The notes under the pieces were generated by a model. That model was not told where the DNA came from. It made no database searches and was given only the letters and a program-made list of their open reading frames with translations. From Malurus cyaneus samueli (Eukaryota > Chordata > Aves > Passeriformes > Maluridae), in assembly GCA_009741485.1 (NCBI GenBank), contig CM019215.1, positions 78,825,948-78,889,947 on the forward strand: a stretch of DNA of 64,000 nucleotides, given 5' to 3'. This document shows positions 36,297 to 50,079 of the stretch, piece by piece. Each line of letters opens with the position of its first letter. Position 1 is the first letter of the stretch. The position numbers and the translations under genes are program-made.

Positions 36297-39200
36297 GTGA
36301 GACCATGATGAAAAAGACAATAAAAATGACTAATACCTCATCTCTGTCTTCTTGTTTTGTGATTTTGATATGGAGATTATCATGACATTTGAAGGTCTAA
36401 GATTAAATGGACTGATATGTTACAGACTACAATTTCAAAAGAATTATCACTAAATTATGATTTCAATAAGTTCTCTGTGATAAAATGTGTTAATTCATCA
36501 GTAAAATTTTGCTTCAAGTGGTTAGAAATGAAAAGAAAACTTATTTAAACCCCATTTTTTTCCTCAAAGTAAAAATTTTAAAGCTTCAGAAAAATTAAAA
36601 TATTGATGTAAGGATTTTCTTTAAATTCTCATAGTAATATAATATTTCATTTTTTAATAAGTGTGGTCAGATTTTCTTCTGGAACTTCATCTTAAATATT
36701 ACTTTTTTTCTCCTCTGTCTCCTCTTCCCATCTTTTTTCACTCCAGATAAAATAGAAATCTGAAAACTTTTGAATGTACTAGAGAAGACTGGTAAGTTGA
36801 GTGTGACAAGAAAGCAAAACAATTTTCAAAACTTTCTCAGAAATGTCTTCAGTAAGTGAGATTTGCATATTTAAACCTCTGTCCTCAAATTCTGGCTTTA
36901 CAGAATTTTCAATATGTGGGTTAGGCACCCAGGCATTCTAGACAATGTAAATGAACGCATGTACAAGCAAGCTGTAGAGAAATTCACTATTTTTATTCCA
37001 TATCTAAAATGTCAATTCTGGTTGTGTGGCTCATGGCTGACTGTCAGAAAATGAATTCCAGGCCTATCTGATATTTGTGGGAGCTTTGCCATTGACTGCA
37101 ACACAACCACAATGCTGCTCACAGCTGTTACTATAGTGATTGGAACTTATTTTTGTCTGACATTGTCGGAGAGTCCTTGGAAGTCTTGTTCCAGTTGATT
37201 TCCTGTTCACAATTCGTGATGTTGCTGTAATAATTAATAATGACAATATTACCCATCAACACTGTACCTATGGTGGAAGTTGTCTTGGCTCTTTTGTGTG
37301 TTGTGTTACTTAAATCCTGTACAAACACGGTAAATTACCATGAAAGTGACAATCAGCACTAAGACAACTGCCTTTGTCTTTTTAGAATATCATATCTACA
37401 AAAGTTTCTCTATCAGAATACTTGTAAAGCTGGTTTTACATAAAAAGTAATTTTAAATCATTTTGGAAGATTATTCTCTACTTTTAAAAGGAAAATCTTT
37501 GAAACAGACTTTAAGACCTGGATCACTTAAGGACGTAAGGAAATAATGAGACAATTAAGGCTGAGTGTTCTACCCAAACATTCATATTCACTTTTCAGTA
37601 AGATACCTAGTTTATTCATTCAACAGATAAAACCAATATATAATCAGTGAATTAAAAAAGAACATCAGAATGTTGTAGGAGATGAAATTCTAGTGATACT
37701 GACATTTTCAGACTATTCTCTGGTTTACTTGTAGGGTATGAGAGACGTTTTCACAGATCTGGGAAAATGTGTACAGATTTCCAACAAGAGCAGGGACATC
37801 CTTTAAGAATGAACATTGCATGGAACTTTGACGTGTTATTTGAAAATACCATGTTACACTGGGACCAGATTGTGTTATGGAACCTGTATACAGAGACGGT
37901 GTAAAGGCTAACTTTTATAATTTTAATCTGACACTCACTCTGTTAGAAACATTGACCAATAACCAGCTCAAACGTTGTATTGTTTTATTTTCTCATGCTA
38001 TTAATTTCCATTGGGAGGAATGTCAGAATTGCTCCATATGTATGTAGCTATGTTGCCCTCTTGTGACCAGCTCTCTAAAATATGTCATAGATTACTTCAG
38101 GAGCAGAACTAGATTTAAAGCAATAATAAAATTGATTATCAATAGATGTGAATATTTTGTGTGTTTTATTTAAACCAAACAGAGCAAAAATTTTAGATTT
38201 TCTAAACATAATGTTAAATATCTGTCACATGTATGCAGTTTCTGTTCCTTTCTGGTCCTTGTGTCAAGTTTTTGTGGTTTTCTCATGACAAACACTGTTC
38301 TTAGGTTTCCTACTAATATAAAAACAATATTCACAACCATGTAGGAGCATTTTGTGTGTTGACTATGATATCAGGAGATAAATATTCTGTTATTAATTAT
38401 ACATGTATATAATTTATCAAGAACCAAATCATTCTTGTTTTGGTTCCTTATCTCCTGTGGTTCACATATTGGTTGTTGGAGTAGGCAAAACCATAGTAAA
38501 ACTAATCTGTCCCTTATTTTGGATGTAAATCTTATTAGGTTGTTTTTGGGGCTTTGTCGTTTGTTTTGGTTTGGTTGAGTTGTGCTTTGGGTTTGTTTTT
38601 TTTCTTGTGTGCCACTCTTTTTCAAATTGATTCCATTTGTTTTGATGCATGTATTGCTTCCTGGAGTTATTCAGTAACTCTTACAAATTTCACTGAAAAA
38701 AAGATTTTAAAAATACATCTTTGTTGTGGAGTATTTTTGACTAGTTAAATGGCAGACTCGTTATAAAAGGTGGAACAGATTATAAAAGATAGACTAGACT
38801 AATTTAAAACTAGGAATAGTGCGCACTCAATAATAAATGTCCTCTGAGATTAACTGTCTTTTTAGAAATCCTTGGCCGTTTTGCATTTTAAGCAGAAGTC
38901 ATAAGCAATTTTAAGTAATTTTCTGACTTTATGTAGTATTTCCCAATGCTTCAAATGTAAATAGGCCTCATTTAGTTGCCTTGTTGACCTTTATTATTTG
39001 GAGTTCACTTGAGATGACTGACTCTTCTCTTACTTTGTGTTATGATATAGAATGGTCCTAAGTTACTTTCAAATATTTCAACCATATTCTCATGTGACCC
39101 ATAAAAAGATACCGAATATAAGACAACCGACACGTGAGCAAGAGGGGGAAAATTACATGTATGTACACACTCACCAATATAAGAGTTTTGATGGTATTCA

Positions 39201-39764
39201 CTCTTCATTTTTTTTTTTAATATAGAAGATATTGGATTTTGAATGTATCTTCATCTTATAAACAAATATTTAGGGGATTAAGAGCCACTGGCCCAGAAGA
39301 CTGGAGCATTCTAGCAAGCTACTCTTTCCTTAAATAAAGAAGACTCTAAGGGAAATCTGAGCAAATTAAGACTTGAGAGTTAATTCACGTAAAACAGGGA
39401 TTAGTTCCCATTAGATTAGAATTGGTGAAGCCACCTCAGGTTACATTTTAATTAGAATTTTTGTTGCAGCATTTCTGCAGAGGATGCTTGATTAAACAAC
39501 CTACTTTAGCAAAGTATAAAATTCTTCTTCATGTTACTTTGAATCCACTCCTTAAATCACAGCGATGTACACAGACTAGGGAGCTTGTTTATCACCCTCT
39601 TAATAGTTGAGGGAAAGATATTAAATAAGCATTTTACTTCCCTATATAAGTCTAGATACAGTAATTCCTAAAGGAAATAAAAATCCACAGTTTAGAAGGC
39701 CAGAACCCAAGTACCAGAAGCTGTTTAATGCTGCTTTCCCAGTCGAGGATAAAGGCATAATTCA

Positions 39765-40139
39765 CTAGCAGCAGGTGCTCTGGTGAAGTGTGGATATGTT
39801 ATCATTTTGTGTGCAGTAGTGCCCAGCAGCACCAGGCTCGTGTGGGTGGTGTTTGTCCCTGTGCTGGAAGCAGAGCTGCCCTTTGTGTGTGAGGATCTCT
39901 GAGCCAGCACGGCAGAGCTCATCTCTGAGCTCAGGAGGATTCTCAATCACACTGGGCTCACTAAACGTGTCCATCCAGCTCTTCCCTTGCTCCTTGAGGA
40001 GAAGTGCAGCATCCTCAAGGGTTTTGTTTATTCTGTGAGCTTGGCTGTTTGTTAGTAGATATGCAGGAGGCTGAAAGGAACAGTTTTGCCAAACCAAAGC
40101 CCTTGGCTTGCCCTTACTGTAGCTTACCATTATACCCAT
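39765..40139 (-). other. GC-richer patch with a 124-codon open frame, unassigned
   Basis: A minus-strand frame of 124 codons spans a patch richer in GC than its flanks. It includes LEDAALLLKEQGKSWMDTF and a cysteine- and histidine-rich end. I do not recognise a family, and other frames are open over part of the same patch, which weakens a coding reading. It could be a fragment of an old retroelement, an exon, or chance. The sequence alone does not decide. Confidence 0.2.
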
Positions 40140-42725
40140 GGAAATGGTGACTTTTGGAAACAGATCTGCATTGATTTAAATACCCTATTACGGTGTTCCA
40201 AATCACCACAGTATGTGGAGCCAGGAGTTCAGGTGGACATTCCTAGCTCAGTTCACTGCTATCTGGTCTAATGTGAAGTTTTGCACAGTCAGTTTATTTG
40301 AGAAGAAATCTGGAAATCCAGAAATGCTAAAAGATATTTGAGATGCAGGGCACAAATTAAATGGCAGAAACTATCCTCTGCAACAGTCTACCCATGGATT
40401 CAGTTACATGACAAAATTGTCTGAGTAATACCTTGTCTATTACAGAGTAATACATAAAATATTTTAAATCTTTCCATGAGAACTGTTGGATAGAAGTGTA
40501 TATCAGTGTCTTTTGCTGACATTATGCTAACAAAGATGTATTTTTCCTTGAAATTCTCACTGATAGAAACACTGACATAATTTTTACTGTTAATCTCAAT
40601 AACGTTCCTTTTCAAATTTTTAAGTACTTTCTTTTCCTGCAGAAAGCATCTTTATCTCACACAATGTTTAATGAAATAATACCATATTCATGTGTTTCAT
40701 GTTCTCCCAGGGTTTGACAGGATCTTTAATTGTTCATGATACCTGTGGCTTAGAACAAGTTTAGATATAAATGCAAATTTTTATAGCTCAAAGAAATTTT
40801 CCTATAAACAACTTTATTTTCTCTCAGGAGTGCTAGAAAAAAAAAATTCCATAGTTATTCATTGTTTAAGTGTTTAAACTGAGTCATGCTGAGAGAATAC
40901 AAACCATTGATATTATTTATATTTAATATGGCTATTCATGCTGCCTCTTAATTGGCTTTTATGTGGGTTAGAGATAGTTTACAATAATTAATCTTTAAGT
41001 AGGAGTTCACATAGGACTTCATCATCTCTAAACATCTCTTTCGGCTCTCACACATGGAGAGTGAAGTCATGAACTGGGATCTTGAAAAATAAATCACTAT
41101 TAAAGATACATAAGGAGTGATCAGATTAGAAAAATGTATCCACTAGAAAATGAGAGGTTGTTTTATATTCCTTAATATCCCCTACTCTTTTTCTAGAAGT
41201 TTGTGTTAATGGAAATCACTTTAGTACCAATAATAAAACTTGCACATGGATAATCCAGCCTGATTTCAAAATATGCTGTTCTTATTGGAAGAACAAAATG
41301 TAAGAAGTGTCATTTTTCACGTCCAAAATTTAAATGTTGTGTTTGAATTCTTGCCACTATATTGCTGGCACACTTCCACAATTTGATTAGTATTTTCAGG
41401 GGGGTTAACATATTCAGAAATACAGATAGAAAGGAGTATATTAATCCTCATCTACGTAAGTCCATTTGGATCAAATTCCTTTTTCTTGGTCAAAGCTTTT
41501 TGTTCACTTTTAAAGAGATAATTTTGTATATAGGTTTAGGAAAACAAAATAATTTTAGAAAGATCATAATAGTGTTCTTTAAAAAAAAAAATAAACAGTA
41601 AACCAGGACACAGTTATTTTTTAAGATATGCTTACACTTTACATTAACTACATTATAAAGATTTTGTTCAGTTTTAACTTGTTAGCTTCACTTCACAGAA
41701 GGGTGAAGGACTCCAAGCAGGCAAATAAAACACAAAAATTAGAAGGATCATGTAACAGAGAAATTAAAACAATTTGAACAAAAGTTAAGGAGCAAAAATT
41801 TTGGAAGGTGGCAGAATGAAGGTGTTAAAAAAAAACAAAACTTGGTTGCATATGAGGGAAAATACTTAGGAAAAGCATGTTAGCAAAAGGGAATATATGA
41901 TAAAAATGGGTGAGAATTTTTTTTATTGTTCTGGGTCATACAGGAAAGAGACTATAATTGCATTAAAGCAAATGTGGGGACAAAAAGAGATTCTTATGAT
42001 GGCTTTTAAAGTGACTGATGACCCATATTTCAGATTATGGTACACATGATCTAAAGCTCAGGCCTGACTTGACTGTGTTCCTCTCAACAAATGTACATTA
42101 GATTCATGCACAAGGAGCATTTTCCTTTTTGCTAAAGATGTGTAATACAGAGCTGTGCACGTTGTAATGTGGGATGAGGTCATACTCCTCAGCCCTTCAG
42201 AAAAGCCTCTATGCTCTCTCAGTGACTCTGTAATGTGCTCTGTACCAGTCTAAAATTTGTATTTGAACTCTGTTGTTTGTAATTGCAGTCCCTGTGTGTG
42301 ATAACCAAAATTAACTTCTGCTTTAGTCCTTCAAATTTTATTTAGAAGTTTGTGGCAATAAAAGGCTATTGATTTAGAGGACATTCTCTGTGAGAGTTCA
42401 AAAGAACATGGCAAAATTCTGTTGTGATATGATAATTGCACATATTCTTACAGATGGTTAATTTGTTCCAGAGTTAAATATTTGGAACAGAAAAATGTGA
42501 GTTGTGCTATATCCTATTTGACTCAGAGAAGCTGAGATATGACAGTTTTTGGATAGGCAGTGCAGATGTTTAACTTTTATAAAACATGCCAGGCAGTAGA
42601 GCTTGGAATATGTGCAAGACCTTGGAAAATAAACTAATAATATCTCCCGCTGTCCAAAGTGTAATTCAGCCTGCTACAGCTGGAGGGTGAGAGGCAAAGA
42701 CACTTGTGTGCTCTTTTTCCAAAAG

Positions 42726-42860
42726 TTATGTGTTCCTGGGAACGAACTTATTCTTCAGCTGCAATGCAACACTAGCCTTTTAAACACTTTGTGGCTGACT
42801 CCAGATTGCCCAAGGAATTTTGCTCTGGAATCCCTTCCTAGTCACATTAAAAGGAAGATG
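42726..42860 (+). other. Possible exon, unassigned
   Basis: A 135-bp segment follows a pyrimidine stretch ending in AAAAG and is followed by a strong donor, AAGATG|GTAAGT. It is open in one frame for exactly 45 codons, phase 0 at both ends, and the predicted peptide includes PGNELILQLQCNTSLLNTLW. The acceptor side is poor, no neighbouring exon was found, and I do not recognise the peptide. It could be chance or part of a non-coding transcript. Confidence 0.2.
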
Positions 42861-44658
42861 GTAAGTGGGTGATCTGAGCTTTATACAGTATGAGAGATTT
42901 CGCTCACAGCATCCGACCTACAATAGGTACACAGAGCCTTTCTTCAAAGTATCTGTCAGAGGAGTTTAATGCTTGTTGTTATTCTTATCTTATTGGTGGC
43001 AATGTTAATGGAAAAAGGAAGCCAAAGAAACTTATCTGACAAAATTCAGAAGCAAAAAGTGAAGCAGAATTTAAGGCACTTCTGTTCCATATTAAATTCC
43101 AGACTCTGCTAAAATATAATGCATTTAGGCTTTGAAAATACTGTTATAACTGCACACTAGAGACTAAATTCTTTTGTCCTTGTTCAAGCAAATCCTGCCC
43201 CCAGACTGAACTGGGAATTTAGATTGAGTGAAGACTGCAGAATTGAGCCCTAAAGGAATATGGCTTACTGCAATGAAAGACACAAGAGAGTTGGAATAAA
43301 AATACTGCTAGCAACATGTAGCAATGGAACAACATTACTTAGGGAAACATTCAAATGGGATGAATTAATTAGAAACAAGACTTTGATCTAATGCTTCTGA
43401 CAGTGTTTATGTTCAATGTAACCTATTATTTGTATTACCTCAACTCTGTCATATATTTTTTTCTATTTGCTAAGTACTGTTTGCCTATCTCTCACTGCTC
43501 ATGAAAGAAAATGTTTTGCGCTGTCAACATATTTGTTTGTTGTTAATAAAAGATTATAACTAAAAATATAATGATGTGTCAAACAGAACTAACCCTCCAG
43601 AGAAGCTAAGCAGATGGAAACAGTGCTCTGAAAATGAATGCATTGTAATTCAAATAATTTGCTTTTCCACAACAAATTATCTATAAGTTCCACCCACAAC
43701 ACAGTAATAATGAAGCAGAACCAGAGCAAGTGTATGGATTGATTCTGCTATCCTTTACATTGGTATGAAACCTATATAATATCATATAACATAAACACTA
43801 TTACACCAGACTTAAAATAATATAAATTAGGGTTCGACAAGCATTAAACTGGTGAAGATAAGTGTTTTTAAATACATTTTAAGGTCAGCAAAATGTTTGT
43901 TATCTCACTGATGAGCTCTTTCTTGGTTCAGTTTAAAATCTGCTAGCTCCCAGAGAAATATATGGATTATGACTGCTTTGAAAACAATTCCATATCCATT
44001 GAAGGGATATTTTTGTTTTGTTTTAATTAATGCATATTTTCATATTTATATTTTGCATAGTTTATTCTCAGGCAAATATTCAAATAAGGAAATATTTGGG
44101 CTTTTTTTTTTAAATAAAATTAAATCTAAAATGAATTCTTTTATATGAAAGCTAAGTATATACCCATTATTTTATTTATTCAGAAAACTAAAAAGTCAGT
44201 CATGCTAAGTATAATGCCTGAACTAATAAAGAAAATCTAACTGGAACTCCACTTATATTTTTCCCAACCTAAGAAACCTTCATAAATGAATGCTACTTAC
44301 TTTGTGTCGTCATTTTTTGTTTTTTTTTGTCCTGGAAAGCTAATTCCACCTTTCTTTCCAAAGTAATTTAAAATCCAGTTCTGTGTAAGGGTTTATAAAC
44401 ATTATTAATCTTTATGAACTGGTGTTCATACAGGATTCTAGCATATGAAGCTCAGGGAATTGCACTGAGCCCAATTTTTTTATCAAGAGATGGACTTTTG
44501 TTTCATTGTTTGAAATGTCTACATTTCTGCTGAAATTTTACAGAGTGTTGTAAAGCCAAATAGAAATTGTTTTCAAAACTGCTTTTATTTCCCCTTCTTT
44601 CAGAAACGTTTAGCTGTCCCTCCCCATTTCCTCTTCTTCTTCTCTTTCTTTCAATGAC

Positions 44659-44713
44659 TTTTAGTGAAATCCCTGCCCAGAGCAGGGGTGTTAGATAGAA
44701 CAGCAGATATCTG
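44659..44713 (+). mobile_element. CR1 3' end, left part (split by the solo LTR)
   Basis: GAAATCCCTGCCCAGAGCAGG followed by GTGTTAGATAGAACAG is a diverged form of the CR1 3' region just before its tail. The match continues after the LTR at 46019, so the LTR split this CR1. Confidence 0.75.
44709..44713. repeat. Target-site duplication, left copy (ATCTG)
   Basis: ATCTG lies directly before the LTR start and again directly after its end at 46014-46018. Confidence 0.93.
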
Positions 44714-46013
44714 TGTCGTGGTTTGGACTCTGCTGAAAGCCAAAAAGCACTGCACCCACGACATTCTCTCCCTTCCCCCCACCTGAGAGGCAGAAGGGAG
44801 AGCAAAAACCCAATTATCACGAAAATTTATGGCTTTCAGATAACGTAACATAATTGAGAGAAAGATACGTATGTGCTCCAGAGAGTGGTCAGACAGGCTG
44901 AATAACTTAAGTTGCAAAATAGATTTATTACTACAAACTACTAAGAATACTACCCCACTGGGGAGGGGAACAAAGATAGGGAAAAATTTACAAGGAGAAG
45001 AAAAATAAAAATGGACATTTTAAGACACCTGTTATCCTTTCTGGGGATCTGTCTCTTTCTCAGGTCCTCCCTCTCCATCCCCCGTGTCTTCCTGCACACA
45101 CAGGGGACAGGAATGAAAGTCTAACATAGATCAAAGTACTCATTACAGTTGTCGTCCAGCATCATAGGAGAAGCGTTCTTACAGCTCCAGCTGTGGAAGT
45201 TCTTTTTCCCAAGAAACAGTCAGTGCATAACTGCTGATGGCAAGGGAGTATTTCTTTACCTCGCAGGAGAAAGGAAAGACTGTCCTTCAAGGCCAAACTT
45301 CATTGTTTCGGCGGTGTGAGACCACTATTACAAATCTCCTGGAAGAACACAGCTTCACTTGCTTGAGCGGGGTCACCTCTCCCTCACTGCAGAACACATC
45401 TTCTTAGCATCAACTCGCTTCAAACATTGTGGGGGGCCAAGCCTCTTCCTCATTTTTTTGGCTTCTAAACCAGTCCTCAAAGGCCAGGTTTTTTGCCTCA
45501 GAGCATGGTCGCTCTCCTTTTCTATGCAGGTCTCTCATTGATGAAATAGTCCTTTCGAGAACAACTTATTTTCTCCATGCTCGAGATCCACAGCAACAGC
45601 ACAGCAACTCATCCCATCTCCTCTTTACTGTGATCTTGGGTCTCCATTTTTTTCTTACATCTCCTCACCCTCCTGCTCTGTTTTTTTTTCCCAGTGCATG
45701 ATACTAACACTACATACTAACAACCTAAAACTACATGGTGGCCGCCTCTATCTTGTTTTGAATTCTTTCTTAAGTACAAGACAATACGTCATCACAGAGG
45801 TGTAACCAACCTGTGCAATTGGCCCAGGCCTGATGGGCAGCCTGTCCATCAACCTCAGAGCCATAATGGATTGGCTCTAAAACACAGGGGGCAGGGCTCC
45901 TTTTGCTGGAGAAGAAGGAGAAAGTTTCTAGAACTTCCTCACAGGAGCCATCTTTGTGGTTTCTTGATCCCATCCCCCCACCGCCAAAAATTGGACCAAG
46001 TAAAACCATGACA
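44714..46013 (-). mobile_element. Solo LTR, ERVL-type, about 1.3 kb
   Basis: Starts TGTCGTGGTTT and ends AAACCATGACA, inverted ends with one mismatch, and is flanked by a perfect 5-bp duplication ATCTG. There is no second LTR or internal region, so this is a solo LTR left after recombination between two LTRs. An AATAAA on the minus strand near 44928 (within AATAAATCTATTTTGC) suggests minus orientation, but this is weak. Open frames inside are short and unrelated to known proteins. Confidence 0.9.
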
Positions 46014-46018
46014 ATCTG
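46014..46018. repeat. Target-site duplication, right copy (ATCTG)
   Basis: Exact match to 44709-44713, directly after the LTR end. Confidence 0.93.
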
Positions 46019-46070
46019 GAACCAGGTCCCTCCCAGTTAAAACCATTCTCTGATTCTGTGATTCTATGAA
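46019..46070 (+). mobile_element. CR1 3' end, right part with tail
   Basis: AGGTCCCTCCCAGTTAAAACC then ATTCTCTGATTCTGTGATTC and TATGAA give the CR1 terminal stretch and its octamer-like tail. Removing the LTR and one target copy rejoins it to 44659-44713 in normal CR1 order. Confidence 0.8.
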
Positions 46071-47361
46071 ATTCTTGAAAAAGATTCTGATACTTTCCTC
46101 ATTAATTTCAGGCAGATGTAGATACAAGATTTTTTAGGGGAAGCTTCAGTGCTTGTGGTATTACCAAGGGGTGAAGCTTGTCTAAAAGCCATGCTCGTGT
46201 GAGACCTATACTACATCTACTCTCAATAAAGATTACTTCAGTTTGCAGAGGAGGAAAACAAAGAAAAAGAAGGAGGAGGGGAAGGGCTGTTAGGATCTTT
46301 ACATTCCTGCAGCATCACGGGGTGAGGGGCCAAAGTGATAGCAACCCAAATAGGAGCTGCTTATTGGCCTTAGAGATGGGGAAGGTCACAGAAAGAGCAC
46401 TGGGGCTTCATGGACAATGTTTATGGCTCATGCTAACAATCTATTTCAGAAAAAAAAAAAAAATAAAAAAACCATAAATAGTTGAAAAATAAGCTTCTTA
46501 GGGAAGGTAGAATGCAATGACTGATGGAGAACTGTCCTGAGCTGCCAAACAGGATTTGGAAATGCTAATTGTTCAAAACCAGGCTGGAAGCCTCAGGGTT
46601 TTTTGGTTGTTTTTTTTCTAGTTTTTTTTTTTTTTTTTTAGAAATAGACAATGCTTCACGATAAAAATCTTTAAATAAAAATTACTGTCCACTTTTTAAA
46701 CTTACTCTGCTTGATAAATAAAATTTAGATTAAATGTCATAGATTGGGGTGATTCTGCTCTTGTGCCTGCTCCATTCAATTTTTTCTATGAGAGACATTC
46801 TGGAGAATTTTTAATTAATATGACTTTTCTGACTGGGGATGGATCCTTTGTGAGAGAATCAGGCTCATACTTGAAAAAGAATCTTTTTTCTATTGCCAGT
46901 CTACACGAAAACACTTTTGAAAAAATTAGATTCTCCAGAGACCTAGGAGGAAAAGTCTAGAAATAAGGACTGTAACATTAAATGACCTCTGTCATGTTCC
47001 AATCTACAGTCACTAGGGAAGCAAAATAAGATTAAATCTTTGTTTACTGGTAAGTAAAATTAGACTTAGCTAAGAGCTTTTCTGATAAAACAGAGATATT
47101 TTTTCTTTTTCTATAAATATGATAAAAAAACCTAAATTTCTTTAAATTGAAGATCCTAAGTAGAGAGTCATAGCTGCTAATTTATTGATTCGGACTAGTT
47201 AGATGGTACACTGGAAGAGTTTATTTATTTTAATATTTTATAATAAATCTTACTAAAAATTGAAATTGTATTTTTATTAGCAAAACCAAGTAACTGAATA
47301 TTTCCCCTGCTTTGCGCCACTGACATGCAAAAATAAATATTCTTACTTTGTGGTTCAATCA

Positions 47362-47421
47362 CCAAAAAAAAAAACAAAAAAACAAAAAATCCCCACAAAA
47401 CAAAAAAAACACAACAACAAC

Positions 47422-47453
<32 letters not shown>

Positions 47454-47468
47454 CCAAAAAAAAAAAAC
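47362..47468. repeat. A-rich (CAAAA)n-like low-complexity tract
   Basis: About 105 bases almost entirely A and C on the plus strand, including repeated AAAAC units. Lysine- and asparagine-rich frames across it are artefacts. Confidence 0.92.
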
Positions 47469-47763
47469 CACACAATTTTTTAAGGCTTGCAATGAAAGAC
47501 AGGACTGCTGCTCTTTAAGGCAATTCCCAAGCATCTGCTATTTCCCCTCTTTCACATGTTCGTGCTGTAGTAGTAGAGTCAGCAGAATGGAGTATGGGTG
47601 TTTCAGCTGTTCGAGTTCAGTTCAGCAAATTACCTTCTTTTTTTGACAAGGGAACCCAGGCCAAGACTCTGAGCTGAGAATGGGAGTTGCTTCAGGGTTA
47701 ACATATGTTGTGTTCTCCATAAGATGATAGTTGGTTACAAAGATACAGCAATATCTTTAACTA

Positions 47764-47766
<3 letters not shown>

Positions 47767-47800
<34 letters not shown>
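47767..47800. repeat. A homopolymer (34 bases)
   Basis: Thirty-four adenines without interruption, the longest homopolymer in the window. No retroposed body was recognised on its left side. Confidence 0.95.
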
Positions 47801-47803
<3 letters not shown>

Positions 47804-50079
47804 ACCAATTTCTTCGTGAAAGATCATGTTTCTCTCAAAATTAGCTTTACCAGTTTAAGGTTACTTACTTTTCAGGTTAGCTCTTTTTGTTCTTCAGGTG
47901 TTGTCTGCTGCAAAGGAATCTGTAACTATCTAAAAATGTCATCTAAAAGAAGTCCTGCCTCCTCTGCTGATGCTGCTGCCCACCAAGTTTCCTTTAGCCA
48001 TATGTCCTACCTCCTAGAAATGTGGTTATCTTTCCATGCTTCAGATGACAAATTAGCAGAAAGAATGTAAAAAATCATTTTATGGAACACTGGAAAACTT
48101 TTGAAGCTTTTTTATCAATGCCTCATCATTACTTTGCATTTCAATATTATGAGAAAGTAATTTATGGTTGATTTTAGAAGTATGCAAACAATTATTGATG
48201 TGTATATCTTCTATGAGAATTTAGGCACATATTAATGCAGTGGACATTTAATTCAAACATTTACAGTAGGAGGAAAGGGAGGAAATCAGGGCATTCTCAA
48301 CATGATCTATTCAGGACTTAAAAGTGTATGGCAGTACTTTCACTCCACTGTAGCAGAAAGACTGAACCAGCAATAAATGCACAGTGCAAAAAGCTCAGAG
48401 ATTTTTCCACATGGTGTGATTATGGTGGGTCTGGAAATTCTGCTTAGTTGCTTATGTAGGCAACTAGAGCTAAAAGGAAGGCTTGCTGGTAGTAGTGTCA
48501 CTATTGAAAATTTATTAGATTTTTTCCTGCCTAGATTGTTCAGGTTTAATCATGACTTGAAAACAGCTGCTCATTACAGAGTAAAATAAAAAATTATTTG
48601 GTATTAAAGTTGCAAATCCATACTTGGAGTTTCATAGGTGTATTTTCATGAATAAAATAGGAAGAAGGTATTAAAAAATTTCTTCTGCCTGTACGGAACT
48701 AAATTGATTCAGAAAGTATTTCTGGGCATTTCTTACTACAACAGGTGCCCATCTCATAAATGGTTAGGGAAGGTATTTTTACATAAGAGAAAAATTACAC
48801 TGAATTTTATGTATGCTGAAAATATTTTTTAATATATTTAACTTGTTGAAAATTTTAACATAAATTCATATTTTTCCTTGTATCTCTACCTACCTCAGGC
48901 TATAAAATATAGGTCTTAGAAACAAGCTCATTTTAACAAATTTAAAAGAATATTTGGTAGTCATTGGTTTCCCAGTTGATTCCAGTGGGGAAAAAAAGGA
49001 TCAGGAAATACTCAGTAAACTTTCTTGATATATAATTGCACATCCTTAAGGAAAACTGAAAATCTTAATCCATTCATTCATTATAAAATCATAAGTTACA
49101 GGCAGCTCTGGGTCACTTTTAGCTTTAAATCTGATCATAGCATTCATAACTAAGCTTTAACTATCTAACAGAAATCCTAATCCAGTTGATATTACCATAT
49201 AACTACCCATACCAAGACATGATTCTTACAGTCTCTTACTGTTGACGAGGACTTAGCAATAATTTACAATTAAGTCTGTGAAGCCTTGAAAGGCTGCCTT
49301 TGTTACTTGTTTCTGTGTTCTAAAGGCAATATTAATTTGGTATTGCAAGCACGGGGAGCTTGTATTAGGGCCATTAACTTGCTGTTTGTGTAGAAGCAAG
49401 TATTGGGAATGCACTTTAATATCTTGGTTTGTGACTTGCAGCCAAATAGCAGGTGCAATAGTCATCTCAGGCTCTTCCCTCTTTACACTGAAATAAGCTC
49501 CTTCTTGAATTCCCTGTAATTTCCTTCTCAGCTTGATCTTTTAGTCTCCATTTGCAGACTGCCAGTTTCTGTGGCTGTGATGCAAGTTACTAAATGTGTT
49601 TTACCAGATTAAGAAATTTGTCCTGCTTGACTCTGAACACAGCTTTCTCATAATGTGAATTTTAAGCTTTGGTACCAATCCAAAGGGCAAAATCTCTTTT
49701 ATCCAAAGTTAAACTGGTCTTTCCATGATATTGAAACTTGATGATACTTTCTGGTTTATAATGCAACTGATATTTAATTAAATTCTCCAATGTACTGTTT
49801 AACAACAACACATTTTCTTTGTCCTATTTTTCAAACCCCTCCCCTGCACTTGGGATCTGAAGGGATAGAGAGATGGTTTAGAGTGCTGTCTGGGTCTCAG
49901 CAAGCAAGGGTGGACAATAAAACCCTTAACAAAGTAGCTGTTTAAACAAGGTAGGATAAAAAGAGGAAAACAAATACCAATAAAATCTTAGACCACTTCA
50001 GATGCTTGGCACTCTGAGCATATACAGCACCTGACAAACCACTGATGCCTCTCCCAACAGTGTAATGCACATATCCTGT

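Larger units (their letters stand above)
36157..44658. other. AT-rich stretch, no confident gene
   Basis: About 8.5 kb holding an A/CA-rich simple repeat (36241-36296), a GC-richer patch (39780-40140) and a weak exon candidate (42726-42860), each listed separately. No other feature is supported. Confidence 0.5.
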
